Shown here: positions 48,409-61,475 of the stretch, in pieces
How the letters are laid out: each line of letters starts with the position of its first letter
Position numbering within the stretch: the first letter of the stretch is position 1
From: Stropharia rugosoannulata
Taxonomy: Eukaryota; Basidiomycota; Agaricomycetes; Agaricales; Strophariaceae
Reading direction: 5' to 3'
DNA: 64,000 nucleotides
NCBI GenBank assembly: GCA_028532985.1
Contig: JANCIK010000004.1
Coordinates: 1,612,001-1,676,000, forward strand
The notes under the pieces: model-generated
Told to the model about the DNA's origin: nothing
Seen by the model: the letters and a program-made list of their open reading frames with translations, nothing else
Database searches by the model: none
Made by a program: the position numbers and the translations under genes

Positions 48409-51400
48409 ATGTCGTTCTCCTTCTTACGCGTCCAGAAACGCACGTCTTTGACTGACTTTGTTCTCTCGAGGGCACAAGGCCGGTTATTGCGCGTCCATGT
48501 GCAATCTAATTTAATCGGTGGGATTGCCAAAAGACAAATATGTCATCAGCACAGGCCATGTGCTCCCTTCAAGTCTCAAATGACTCAAAAGGCAGCAAGT
48601 CAGTCGGCCCTCCTTCTTCGACCCATCATCTATACTCCACGATCTGCGTCTCACTACTCTACACCGTATTTTGGACCAACATCGCGTACCCTGACATCAG
48701 AAGCAACCACAATGGCTACCGCTCAACAGATTGAAGATCCTTACCGTCTACCCACTAATGTCAAACCTGTACACTACGACATCACGATACAGACCGACCT
48801 TGAAGAACTTACTTTCCAGGGGTTTGTCAAAATCAAGTACGTATATTATTTCACTCAGTTCGCCACCGATCTTACGTATATCTAGTCTGGATGTCAAAAC
48901 CGACACTTCGAAAATCGTTCTCAACTCCTCCGATTTAGAATTGGGGAAAGCGTGCGTTTGGGTTGTAAACCTTTTATTTTACTAGCTAATTTATGATACG
49001 CAGTCATCTCTACTCGCATGCGCTACAGTCAGAGCAGGTCGCCGAATTCGCTTCTTTTGATAGCAGTCAGGAACGCGTTACCTACCAATTGGCAAACACT
49101 CTTCCTGCTGGTTCCAATGCAGAGCTGAAGATCGCATTCAAAGGGAAACTCACGGGCAGTATGACGGGATACTATAGGTCTTCCTGGGAGGAGGACGGCA
49201 AAACAAAGTACTATTCCCTTACCCAGTTTGAGGTTAGTCCATCAGGTGCGGTATCCAATAACTTGACGCTGAGAACAATTATGCAGCCAACTGCTGCGCG
49301 GCGCGCATTTCCTTGCTGGGACGAGCCTCTTCTCAAAGCGACTTTCTCTATTGTTTTGATCTCCCGTGAAGGCACTGTCAATTTGAGCAACATGCCTGCC
49401 ATCTCGGAAGAACCCCTTCAGCCTGGCGTAAACACACCTTCAGAAATCTTGGACATCGTTGCGTCGATTAATGAGAACGAGTGGAAAATCAGCAAGTTCC
49501 AGACTACGCCGCTAATGTCGACCTACATTGTCGCTTTTGCAAATGGTGACTTCAAACATTTGGAGACTTCTGTAGTTATGCCCCTAAGCGGCAAGACAAT
49601 TCCACTTCGCATTTTTAGTAAGTCAGCAAACACCAATTCTTTTGTGTTCTAAATCATTTCAGCAACCGCGGATGTTATCCACCAGGCGCAATTTGCTCTT
49701 GATGTCAAGGCGGCAGCGTTGCCTCTCTATGAGAAAATATTTGATGTTGAATATCCTCTTCCTAAGCTTGACACTCTTGTCGTAAGTACTATGATGTTAT
49801 TTTGACTGCAAAATCTCACGATACCCTTAGGCTAGTGACTTCGACGCAGGCGCTATGGAGAATTGGGGCTTGATAACAGGAAGACTAGCTGTGTTCCTGC
49901 TGGATCCCAAGCGAGCAGACCAAGCGGCCAAGAAATATGTTGCGGCTGTGCAAAGCCATGAAGTCGCACACATGTGGTATGTAATCTTCCTTCCTCCAAA
50001 ATCGATGCTCTCTTTATTTTTGTAACTAGGTTCGGAAATATTACAACAATGGAATGGTGGAACTACCTCTATCTGAATGAAGGTTTTGCAACCCTGGTCT
50101 GTTACAGCTCTTTCCTTGTAATATATGTTATAGCTAACTAACGTTATTTAGATGGGCGAAGTGATCATTCCCAACAAGTAAGGAGGGCCAATAATAGCAC
50201 TTAGGTTTCTCTGACTGTTAGCACAGAATATTCCCCGACTGGAATGTTACTTCCGAGTTCATCACTGGACACTTAGAGAGTGCTTTAGCTTTGGATGCGA
50301 AATTGTCTTCTCACCCTATTGAAGTTGATTGTCCCGATGCCAACCACATCAACCAGGTTTTTAATCTCATTATTCCGATAACCCACTGGTTACTGACTCG
50401 GCGTAGATCTTTGATGCCTTGTCGTACTCAAAAGCAGCCTCAGGTATGTATAACAGGTTTCTAACATTTATTAAAATGCATATTGATTTCACCGTCCATT
50501 AGTACTTCGCATGCTTTCTAATTACGTAGGGGAAGAGAAATTCCTTCAGGGTGTCTCTTTGTACTTGAAAAAAAAATTGTTTGCCAATAGTGTCACGCAC
50601 GATCTCTGGGAGGGAATCAGTACTGCGACAGGCGCCAATATTACCGAGCTTATGGAAAATTGGATCACCAGAATAGGATACCCCGTCCTCACAGTCACAG
50701 AAAATGCAAATGGAATATCTGTTCGCCAAGACCGATTTTTGGAAACTGGACCAGCTGAGCTCAAGGATAACGAAACTATCTGGTAAGTGCAGAATGATCC
50801 GTGGATCTTTGCAGGCGTTATAACTTACTGGTTGTAGGAATATTCCTTTGAGCATTGCATCAGTCAAGGATGGGAAACCTTTTGTGGACAGCACTGCCCT
50901 TCTTAAAGAACGGGAGGCAATTATCCCACTTGATACAAGCAAGCCCTTCAAATTGAATGCAGGGACAACTGGAGTTTGTAAGCAATGCTTACATCTCATG
51001 GTATCTTGTATTCTGAGCTAGTAACGATTAGTCCGTGTCCATTACACCCCTGAACGTCTGGTCAAAATCGCATCTGAAGCCGCCAAGGAGAATTCTGTTT
51101 TCACTTTGGACGACAGAATGGGCCTTGTCCAAGATTCATTCGCTCTGTCGAAGGCGGGCTTCGCAAAACTGAGTAGTGCTCTGACACTTGTTCATCAATG
51201 GAAGAATGAGAAAGAATGTACGTCTGCTTGTTTCATCATGAGTGTGGCAAAAAACGAAGCTTATGTGCAATTGTGGCAGATCTGGTTTGGAAGGTCATTA
51301 GCAACAGCCTTGCAGAGCTCGTCTCTATTTGGTGGGAAAATCCCCAGGTCATTGATAAGCTTAATGCTCTTCGTAGGGTACGTCGAAGACCCTACTCGAT

Positions 51401-52482
51401 TTTCAACAATATGATCTAATTTTCTTCTAGGAGTTATTTATTCCATTGGTTAATAAACTTGGGTACACGTACTCAGACACTGATCCCATTGATGTTTCTC
51501 TTCTGCGAACATTGGCTATTGAACAAGCTGCCAAGGCCGAGGATGAAAAGTCAGTCTTTTGCAGCTTATAATTGAACACATATTCATGTCCCTCACTGTT
51601 AGAGTTGTAGCGGAGTTGCGCAGTCGCTTCAATTATTATGCAGAGACAAACGACGATTCCAACATCCCCGCAGACCTTCAGCGGGCTATCTATGCTACTG
51701 TACGTCTCTGGAAGATTCTGAATTAGAAGAATCGTTGATCTAAATGAACTCAGGCCGTCGAACATGGTGGTCGTGCGGAATTTGAGACGATGATAAAGAT
51801 CCACAATAAGCCTAAGACACCATCGGAAAAAACTGCTGCAATGTAAGCATTGTCTTCATTTGCTCCAGTATAAACTTAGCGGAAAAACGCAGTCTGGCCA
51901 TGGGGGCATCGAAGCATACAGAACTACTCGAGGAAATGACCGTCTTTATCACCGAGAAGTCGAGGGACCAGGATATCTTATACTTTTTCGCATCATTGGC
52001 TGCCAACTTCAAGGCCAGGAGAATGTTGACCAAATATCTTCAAGACAACTATGAAGCGGTACGCAATCCTTTCGTACTTAACAAATCATGTCCTGATGGG
52101 GTTACAGTTGTATAAGCGCCTGGAGGCAAACTTTCAGCTGTCTTCATTGGTGAAAGTGAGTTTCAGCGTCACATCTAGTTGTGCAAGTATTCAAAACATG
52201 AAAAGTACTCTACATCGTTCTACTCGAGCGACAAAGATTATGCATCAGTTGAAGAGTTTTTTAAGGCAAGTTTTACTTGTCAGTTATATCATCCAAAATC
52301 TGACAGTGTATTAATTAGAACAAGGATACGTCTAAATATAATCAAGGACTTGCACAGGCATTGGACAGCGTCCGAGCACGTACTGCATATGTTAAGGTGC
52401 GTTTTGTGGAAGGAATACTGTAGTGCAGGACTCATGATTTCTCTAGCGCTCGACCGCTGATTTAGAAGGGTGGAATGTGTAA
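48409..52482 (+). CDS. APE2: M1-family zinc aminopeptidase (Aap1/Ape2 type)
   Basis: This metallo-aminopeptidase of the puromycin-sensitive class removes N-terminal residues from peptides. The exopeptidase motif GAMENWG and the zinc site HEVAHMWFGNITTMEWWNYL, with the third ligand in the following LNEGFAT, are intact. The ERAP1-like C-terminal helical half follows and ends LEGWNV. Roughly 1,000 residues over about 17 exons. The ATG at 48409 adds about 100 residues rich in Arg, Ser and Gln, resembling a mitochondrial leader. An internal ATG at 48711 (MATAQQIEDPYRLPTNVKPV) would give the usual cytosolic form. Yeast Ape2 also has forms with and without a leader. The gene symbol follows that relative; Aap1 is equally close by eye. 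Confidence 0.93.
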
Positions 52483-52554
52483 TGGGAGAGTATTACGTCA
52501 GCGGGTGTCATTCAAGTGTTATTAGCTTAAATTGTCGTAGTGAGATTTCTGAAA

Positions 52555-54530
52555 ATGCCAGCTTTCGATCCTGTTCGCGATGCCGTCCTTAATTCACCTT
52601 TGGAGCGTTCGCCAACGATTCATCGTCGGGCGACCCATTTGTCTGTTCTACTTAACGCTCCCATCGATGAAGAGGCCCTAGGTGGTCTCGAACCCCTACG
52701 TAGATCCTCTCAAGACGTAAACCACATACCGTCTCCGCCTGCCATACCTTACAAGCCCACAAAACGTCTCACGAAGGCTGGCTCTGTTCTTGTTCCCCTG
52801 TCTCAGGCAGAGATCGATCAGTTTCATAACTATCGAGGGGAAGGCGTTGCCCTTCTGACCGGCAAGCGGAAGCGCCCGTTCAACGAAGTTGCAGAGGATA
52901 CGGAAACCCGTCCGCACAAGCGGCATGCTGGCGACGTCGGTGTCGTAGTTGAGCACTGTAAGACAATTTATCGCCTGGATATACACCTCACATAACTATT
53001 GATTAGACAACTCGCGCCCTGATGTTGGTGTTGTCCAACGTCTCGAATCCCCCATTATTGGACTCAAAAACTTCAACAATTGGGTCAAATCGGTTCTCAT
53101 AACACGCTTCGGCCATCCCGCATTTCAGAGAAGTCAAGTTTCAGGCCCTCTCATTGGCAATGGTCGACCAAGGATGGGAAGAGGCAAAGTGCTCGATATG
53201 GGGTGCGGGAAGGGTGGTGATATGACAAAATGGTCGAAGGCCCATGTGAAGGAGCTTGTAGGTGCTGGTATGTGTGACAAATTACCATTCATTGTGAAAT
53301 TATATAATGCATTGTGCAGACATCGCCGCGGTCTCGATTGAACAAGCGCACAACCGCTGGAGCTCTCTCAGTCAGCCACGTTTTGACGCGTCATTTGCAG
53401 CACTTGACTGCTACACGCAGTCGCTTTCCAAGGCATTTTCTCCTGCCAAACTTGCCCAACCCTTTGATGTTGTCTCCATGCAGTTCTGCATGCACTATGC
53501 TTTCGAGACAATACAGAAGGCGCGCTGCATGCTCGATAATGTGAGCAAGCACCTGCGGAAAGGAGGAATTTTTATTGGTACAATCCCAAATGCTGAGTTG
53601 CTGCTGTGTGTCATTGGATTCACTTGCCCCCCCTTGTCTAGTTCTAACCATTTGCATTCCCGTTTTGTTAATCTAGTGAACATCTTGACAGCATTCCTGC
53701 AGACGCAGAAGATCTATCATTTGGCAACTCTGTATATAAAATTACATTTGAAAATCGCGAACGACCTCTTTTTGGGCACAAGTACTGGTTCTTCTTGCAG
53801 GATGCCGTGGACAACGTCCCAGAGTATGTCGTACAGTGGGACAATTTTGTACAGTGGGTATTTCTCAAAATATCACCATGCTGCTCTATCCCTTCTCTCC
53901 ATATGTGTGGCCGCCGTCTACAATCTTCTGTAGTGCATCTTTCCATCGCGTGCTCCACCTTATTTTCCCATGCCTTTCATCCTGTTGCGCACGCTAGATG
54001 GCATACGGTAGAAATCCTGACTGTCTCATAACGATCAGTCTTCATATGACACTGTAATCCAGTATAGCCTGCCGGATGATGTGCATCGCAACAAAATTCT
54101 GAAAGCTCTCGCTTTTTCTTCTATTTTTTTTTGTCAGATCTTTATTTTGTTGCATATTCAGCTAATATTTGTTTCAAGAATGGCGGCAGATTTTGGTCTG
54201 CACCCAGTATACAAAGAAGAATTTCATCACGTATTCGAAGAACACCAAGATCACCCCGAATTTAAACCCCTTCTCGTTCGCATGAAAGTCGTGGACGATG
54301 AAGGCGCGAGTGCGATGGACGAGGATCAATGGGAGGCAGCAAGTATGTAATTTCGTCATTTCTATACACATCACCGGCCTGACTAATCGGTTATATCCAT
54401 GCAGACATCTACATTGCTTTTGCATTCGAGAAAAGGTAAATCGGCACAGTACCTTATCTAACTGCATCTATGCCTTCCCCAATCTCTTACAGACCTGAAG
54501 GCTGGATACCTGAGTTTTAATTTTTTGTAT
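52555..54530 (+). CDS. ABD1: mRNA cap guanine-N7 methyltransferase Abd1
   Basis: Abd1 methylates the guanosine cap of nascent mRNA at N7 using S-adenosylmethionine in the nucleus. The SAM site [19 protein letters not shown] is clear. [51 protein letters not shown], and the cap-pocket region [20 protein letters not shown] follow. [27 protein letters not shown] and GWIPEF end the protein. The N-terminal 130 residues are a basic, poorly conserved leader containing TGKRKRPF. Introns are short except one of about 325 bases (about 53854-54178), whose donor must be CA|GTGGGT to restore DNFVQMAADFG. Start at 52555 is the first ATG in frame. Confidence 0.96.
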
Positions 54531-55221
54531 GCGTTTCTTCTGAGTTGCCATATGTACGCTTCACTTTCATGTATGTATCTAACGACTATTTTAAATTCTG
54601 TGCAAGGAACTTATGAGTGACTAACTCAAAACATCTGAACTGATTTGTTGAGATGCGCATAATATATATTGGTCATAATATTACTATGTATGTGCGATGT
54701 CAGCACAGTGACTATGACGCCGACTTTAGCCAACCCAGTTTGAGACAAGTCGCAACACGGTTATCCCTTGGTACCGACGCTGCCAAGTTAGCCAATAGCA
54801 TAATTATGAGCAACTTCCTGCGTACTAGCTTCACAGTTGTCGTCCGTTTTGTGAGTGAATAGATGGTGAAACAATGAAAAGTACCATACAATAAAGTACT
54901 CATGTATATAATCCGGTAAGAAAGCATAACGCACGGAATGACCAAGTACGCAGAATACAGGGAGGACACGCAAACTGCGTCTTGGCCTATGATAACACTA
55001 ATCGCAGTCGATTGATAGCAAAAGAAAGCAGCAACAATAGTAGCGGGGCAAATAATGAAGTGTAAATGTACATAAAAAGGTAGTAGGTATGCATGCCGCC
55101 TTGTTTCCTGCTTTGAAATAGGTGATAATAACGATGATTCGGGTGTTGAGAATAAGCATAGCTGGGGAGAGAGTGGAGAAAAGATGGCGAACTGACTAGC
55201 AGTAACATGAGTCGACACTGC
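54531..55221. other. Convergent intergenic spacer
   Basis: This 691-base stretch lies between the 3' ends of Abd1 and Rsp5. A 168-codon minus-strand frame (54712-55218) has no recognisable domain and lies just past the Rsp5 stop, so it is probably 3' untranslated sequence. Confidence 0.45.
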
Positions 55222-58213
55222 TTACTCCTGCCCGAAACCAACCGTTTCCCTGATGTACTATGTCAGTGTTTATGCAGAAAGGAAGACATATTATACGCAC
55301 TCGACAGCCAAAGTCAGTTTATGCTCTAAACTTGCATAGTCCTTGTAGGGTGGCAAGTCAATGCGGTTGAAGCAAGTGTGACTCTTCGGCAGCTGAGAGG
55401 GATCGCCCGACTTCTCAATAGTGAAACGGCGAGGGCCATCAGAGCCTTGTAAATCCTTAAAGCCGTTGACAGGTATACGAGATGTACCAGTAGCGAACTG
55501 CAACAAGCGGGATTTCCTTTCCGGTGGCCAACTCCGGACACACTTCCAGAACCACTGGATAACTTCATCGTTCATTTCGTAGCCTCTGTAGTCAGTGAAC
55601 TTAGTCCAATCATCACTGGTGCAATAAGTTAGTATCGTTTAGAGTATAGAACTGATTGTACATACACGTCAATCTCGGACATGCCACCAATAAGGAGCTC
55701 GAGTTCGCGCTCGTCGAAGACAGTGATGAGATCTTGAGGGATAAGTTCGCTGAAGCCGGACATGAAGGCCTCAAATTGTTCCTTCACGCGTTTAGAGATA
55801 CGGTACTCGACTACTGCGTCGACGTATTCCTTCTTATTTTCTTCCGTTACGGGAATATCCTCACCGCCGGGCCTGAGCTCGACGGTCACCATTTCACCAA
55901 AGCGTTCTTCGGTGGTCGTAAACGTTTCGTCGATGATGTCAGTGATATCATTCTCACTATTGACAGTTAGCATTTAAGAAGAGTTGATCGAGCGTCGACT
56001 TACAGCATCCATGTCATCCCGCGGTGTAACTCTACATCGACACTTTCCAGATCAGATAACGTTACCTTTTTCTTCAGAATCATTTTGTAAAAGCTGACGA
56101 TAAAATATGCGTCCAAAAAGCGACGATGGAAGATACCAAGTCCCAGGCACCGACCAATGAACTTGAAGTAATTCAAATGCTCAGGGTTGACACCTGAAGC
56201 GGGGTTTATTTGGAGGGTGTAGTTGTCGTGAGCGGAATATTCGAATAAGCAGTAGAAGGGGTTGAACATTTCATGAGAAAGAAGGAAGAAAAATTCCCTA
56301 AGAGCAACAGTCAATGTCAGTGCTCATAGTTGCGCTTATAGCATCATACATACCTTGACAAACCACCATAGTCTAAGCCATCTTCGCCATCGAATTTAAT
56401 CATCAGTCGTTTCTTCAAGTCATTAGGTGTTTGGCGCATGATCTCCGCGTAACTGTCTTCGAAAATATGGTTTCGCCTGATCTTAATTTGGCAGTTACCA
56501 GGCTGCGCACGCATAGCCGGCTGACTCCTGAAATAAATAAGTTTCCTGCGGAAGTCACGTTTGTACTGCGGTACGTTCGAATCGAGGGTCGAGGGCAGGC
56601 GGGGATCATCCCAAGTTGTCGTCTTGGTGTTATGGTCCACAAAGTAGACGCGAGCGGTGGATGTAAGGCGCATCTCCCAGCCTGATGGCAAAGGACCGAG
56701 CTGAGAGATAGTTTGGGGTTGCAGGCCCGAATTCTGCCCATTAGGACCCATTACGCGAATGATGGTCTGTCTACGAGGGTCAACCCATGTTGTCGTTCGT
56801 GTGTTATGATCGACATAGTACGGACGGCCTTCGGGCGTATACCTTTCTTCCCAGCCATTTGGTAACGCTCCCGTACCGGGAGTCGTAGTGGTATTGGTTG
56901 CAATGGCGGCAGGGGTAACATCAGCAGCCGAGGCCGTCGTCGCTGCCGGCTGACTAGGTACTGCGCTGCCACGATTAGATGAGTTGTTGGCCTCGAGCAG
57001 ATCATCAGCCAGAATGCGACGTGAATGCTGGTCACGGGCGGCATTTGTTTCGCTGTCTTGGTTGGAATTGTTTACAGCGGCACTGGCCGATGGCCGATTC
57101 CATGTTGTGGTTCGGGTGTTGTGATCAACATAATATGTCCTTCCTAAAGGATCAATGCGTCTTTCCCAGCCTGGGGGAAGTGCGCCGTATTGATCTACGG
57201 TGGGATTGAAGTTGCGAGTCTGGGCGTTCTGCTGAGCCATTTGGTTGGACGGCTGCGTAGAGCCTGTGGCGGCCGCTGGTCCGGTCGCTGCAGAAGCTGC
57301 ACTATGAGAAGGGTGCGGTGTATTGTGAGTCGCTTGAATATGGGCAGTGTCGTCCGATGCGGACGATGGTGCATTCAGCGCTGTAACAGAAGCGGGGGCG
57401 GCTACATCAGCTGTAGCATGAGAGCTAGCAGTGCGGGACAGAGCAGTTGTGGAGTTCGTCGAGGTAAGGTTGGAGGTGCTTGCGGACGGGGAGTTCGACC
57501 CGAGATTCATGTCGGCCAAGCCAGCAGTGACTCCTGCTTGCGTTGGTCCAGGGTTGGATATGGGCTGAGCGACATTGGTAGACAGGTACATTATGAGCTT
57601 TCCATGTACGACCAGATTATCGTTGGATTTTTTGAGGTCCAATGTAAGCATTTCTGATTAAAGATACATGAGATCAGACATTATGCAATACGCCTATGAC
57701 CAGATTACTCACCGTGACCACCCAGACCCAAGTCTAATACATCGCTCACTCGCACGTTTACAACACCCAGGAAGCCCTGGTCCCTTCGCTTGAACTTGCG
57801 TTGATCAAAGATCTGCACAGCTACAACAGACGAATCCTTGACCGTCCTGAAGACGAGTGCATTGATATTGGTTAGTAACTGAATAAACATGAGGGCTCAC
57901 ACATCAAAGCTCTCGTTCCAGTATGGATTCAACGTCTTCTTGATCACACTCGTGGTATTCGTCTGCTCACCGTCGACGGTGATGATTGCAAATGGATCAG
58001 GTAGACGAAAAACATCTCGCTTGGATAGTCCATCGGCGGCGACGACTGAGGAAGAGTAGCAATGACTATGAGGACATAGATCAAGGTCTCGAAGCTAGAC
58101 AAACATACCGGTAACCCTGATCTTCTGTGTCCTAGCAAACCGATAACCAGTAAAGACGAGGGTAAGCAAAGAGGGAGTTAGGAGACTTACAGGGGACCAG
58201 GAGCAGCAGCCAT
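55222..58213 (-). CDS. RSP5: Rsp5, NEDD4-family HECT E3 ubiquitin ligase
   Basis: Rsp5 ubiquitinates membrane permeases and other targets, often through arrestin adaptors with PPxY motifs. An N-terminal C2 domain ([40 protein letters not shown]) binds membranes. Three WW domains follow in order: [40 protein letters not shown] and [20 protein letters not shown]. They are separated by Ala/Ser/Thr-rich linkers longer than in yeast. The HECT domain starts near [17 protein letters not shown]. The catalytic cysteine is in [17 protein letters not shown], and the protein ends EETVGFGQE. The first exon encodes only MAAAPGPL. About 840 residues, near the family norm. Confidence 0.97.
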
Positions 58214-59806
58214 GGTCTAATAGAGAGATATCCTACGGTATAGAAGAGTTAAAAATTGAAATATAAAGGAGAAGTAGGAGTGTTGCAAATGGCCTAGGAC
58301 GGTTGACGACGGAGAAGGAAGCAGTACCAGCCTGTGCTGAGCAAGATTCGGTTACACATTTCGCTCATGTCACATGTCACACAATTCCGAGTTTGGACCC
58401 CGGTGACGGCTCTGCCGGCGCTCAGCCACCAGCGGCAACCAAGTACACACCATCAACACACTCCGTTAACAAGCAACCTCTGGCTTAAATCACAGGCAGA
58501 GCAGGGAGCAATTGCTGATGGGGAGGCCTGAGGATTGCTAAAAGGTCTAGAATAATCAATTTATCCGTCCACTCCGAGTCTCCGACCACGCATGAGGCTT
58601 AGCAACTACTTACTCGGCAAGTCCGAGTCCGACTCTGTACTTAATTTGGCATCCCAAGCAGTAGTCCTGATCTCCTACGCGACTCATCGTCGCTCGGTTT
58701 TGAAAAACGGATAGCATTAGTGACACCCTCATGGTTTATTTTACATCATCAAACATCCCACCATTTTTTGTAACCTCCGGACCATTGTGCCTGGGAACAA
58801 CGGTTTACTCTGTGGTTTAGTTGGACGACCGCGTAAATACTTACGGTGCTGTTATTCCTTCGGTGGTGCAAAGCGCGTGGCTGTTCAATAACGACTAAAT
58901 AGATAACATTAGTTGTCTTGCTATTATCAAATCAGTGACGTTGCCGATAAAGAATGACTTGAGATTATAGACGGGCGCTTAAGTTATGGGCGCTTAATTT
59001 GGCAAGTTGATTGGACGATCATCCAAGTGTTGTACCAATCAATGATATATGTGTGACGCCTCTTGCCATTACATAGTTCAAGTAGATAACCACACAGGCC
59101 CATGTATTTGTGTTCAACAAGAAATAAGTATGTACTAACCTATTTAGTCTAACAGGTTCATTCAAGGTTCATTATGAGTAATGATAGTTTGAGGATTGAA
59201 AATGTGAATTGAGTCAATGTGCTAGCATTGGTTTGGCGTTGGGGCTTGTTTGCACACTGCATATAGCTTCCTTTCTCGCAGGAGAGCCCACATCCTTGCC
59301 CAGATCTCCACCACTTTTGCTAGGCCTTTGATTATGACAGGTTTGAAATTTATAGTTTCAAAAGCTCAAATTCAAATCAACTTGACTGTGTCTCATCAAA
59401 CTGTCACTGCAGATGTACTGCATTGTCAGTGCTGCACACACCGGTGCCACAGAATTTATTTGTGATATGTACTCAGATTAGACTCGGAGCACTCACCGCA
59501 AAGTCAACTGTTTGTACGGGGAACTTGTCTCCGGAGATGCATACAAGTGTTTTATAGTAGAGCAACAATTTCTATGTGACTGTTATTTGTAAAGCAAAAT
59601 ATGGGGGCAGAATATAGCTCGGAAATTCACCTTACAGTACTTAGCGTGTGATAGTACTAAAGTCTATACTTGGCTCACACTCCCACCTCACTAGCACTTA
59701 CCACCACGGCCACATTGTTTGAGATCTTATTGGGCAATATCTCTTCTGCATCCGTTTTGGCGATATAAATCATATTTCGAGCTAAGGATACCTATACATG
59801 TAGGCA
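58214..59806. other. Large gene-free spacer, divergent
   Basis: This 1.6 kb region holds the Rsp5 promoter side and the promoter of the MIT-domain gene. Frames are short and without recognisable content. A short direct repeat GGGCGCTTAA occurs near 58974 and 58989. I found no tRNA, snRNA or transposon end. Confidence 0.4.
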
Positions 59807-61475
59807 ATGTCTCCTACTGATACGCCCATGAACACAGTTAGTATTACCCAGAACTGTCGCAGGTCCAGTTTATCAGAACTTACCATCGTTTACTGCATAG
59901 GCCCATCAACACGCTGCGAACGCCGATGAATATCTTTCGAAAGGACTACTAATACTGTCTGCTGAAGAGCATTATAAGGCGGCGGAGGCATATGTCATGG
60001 CCATTGACCGCAGCCAAGACGAGTCGGTAAGTGCTAGCTGCTGTCACGCACATTGTGAGTTAATCCGCTTGAAATATGCAGGCTAAGAGGACTCTCCGAA
60101 TGCTACATAATGAGCACTGCAAAGCTGCAAAGGAGCTACAAAGACGGATAGACCAGTTGAAAATGGAGGGGAAGGATCCAGCTCTTCCTCAAAAGCCAGA
60201 TATTCCCAAACCCGCACCACACCGACAGCCATCTAGTCCGTATACCACGCCAGTAGGGGTCAATACATCCTCTACTCAGCCTATCCGTCCGATGACTGAC
60301 TCTCAGAATACCGGCGATGAGTCATTTATGTTGTTGGGAGGCCAAAGGGTGTGTAATGGTAGCGCACCTCGTATTTTGTACCTGCTGACAGTGTTGGCAA
60401 CTTCTTATTCAGTCAGATCCGGGAGATGCTTTCAATCAATTTTGGAATATCATGCAAGGCATGCTAGACAACTTGTCCCAACCTGTTGCATTTGCAACTG
60501 TACCTTTGAACGGCCCAGAAATACCGTCTGCAGAAATGGCAGAGGATTCAAAGGGCAGCCATCGATCCGATGGCAATGCCAGCAGCGACACAGACCACGA
60601 TGAACCAATACTCTCGAAATTCACGCGAAAAATTGGAATGGGCAGGGAGACAGGTAGTTCAAGCTCTGCCTCTCAGAAGCGGCGATCTCAACAACCTAAG
60701 TACGACAAAGATGGCGACAGTGAATTTGAAGACTTTCTAGAAGAAGGTAAGTGAGCCGCTTTTGCGTTACCTTTGCTTGTTTGATTTGATGTCCTTAATA
60801 CTAGGGGATGACCTTTCCGGCTCATTCTTTCTGATACCATCGGGGCCGGAAGTATCACCGGCAGCGTTGAAGAAGGAAAATGAAAAGTTGAAAACCGACC
60901 TTTCTATGATGAGAAGCCGGTTGGAGGCGGCAGAGCAAGTACTGAAGTTAAGAAAGGAGCAAGATATGCAGTTACGCGATAGCATTGTTATGGCTACGAG
61001 AGAGGTGATTGGCACTATGATTTTGTGCAACAGAAGAATGACTTTAACTGATTCCAGGCCCAACGAGCTATGGGCACATCAGGCGTTCTCCAGCGCCCTG
61101 CTGCCCCGTTAGATTTCAGCAATCTAAATATCAATGTCCCTGCATTACCTATACCGGGAATCAACACAGGCCGGGAAGCGCAGTACGCCCGGAGAGTAAA
61201 GGAGTTAGAAGACGAACTGAGATTGATGCGCGTTGAGAACGAAAAGAATGTCAGTGGCTATGTCTTCTGAGTTACCTCATCGTGCTATATTAATCTTCAT
61301 TTAACAGAAGATGATGATTGTCAAGTTCCGCGAGCGCTGGGAAAAATTGAAAGACTCGGCAAAGCGCAAAAAAGAGGCTAAGGCTGCGGCGGAGGCTGCT
61401 GCGAAGGGGCTGCGACAGCCCATTGTCGAAGAACCGGAGGCGGAAGAAGAGTTAGATGAAACCATTGCCCGCTGA
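59807..61475 (+). CDS. MIT-domain coiled-coil protein, possibly Atg38/NRBF2-like
   Basis: The N-terminus is a three-helix MIT domain: AHQHAANADEYLSKGLLILS, then AEEHYKAAEAYVMAIDRSQD, then HNEHCKAAKELQRRIDQLKM. MIT domains bind ESCRT-III tails, or in Atg38/NRBF2 help dimerise the autophagy PI3-kinase complex. A Ser/Pro-rich linker follows, then two coiled coils (KKENEKLKTDLSMMRSRLEA; ARRVKELEDELRLMRVENEK) and a basic, Glu/Ala-rich end stopping at 61475. The layout of MIT domain, linker and coiled coil fits Atg38/NRBF2, but also other MIT proteins. The start MSPTDTPMNTA is split from the MIT domain by the first intron. Six introns are supported. Confidence 0.6.

Noticed and set aside
54712..55218. 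168-codon minus-strand frame after Rsp5
   Set aside because: No recognisable domain, and it begins just past the Rsp5 stop; taken as 3' untranslated sequence.
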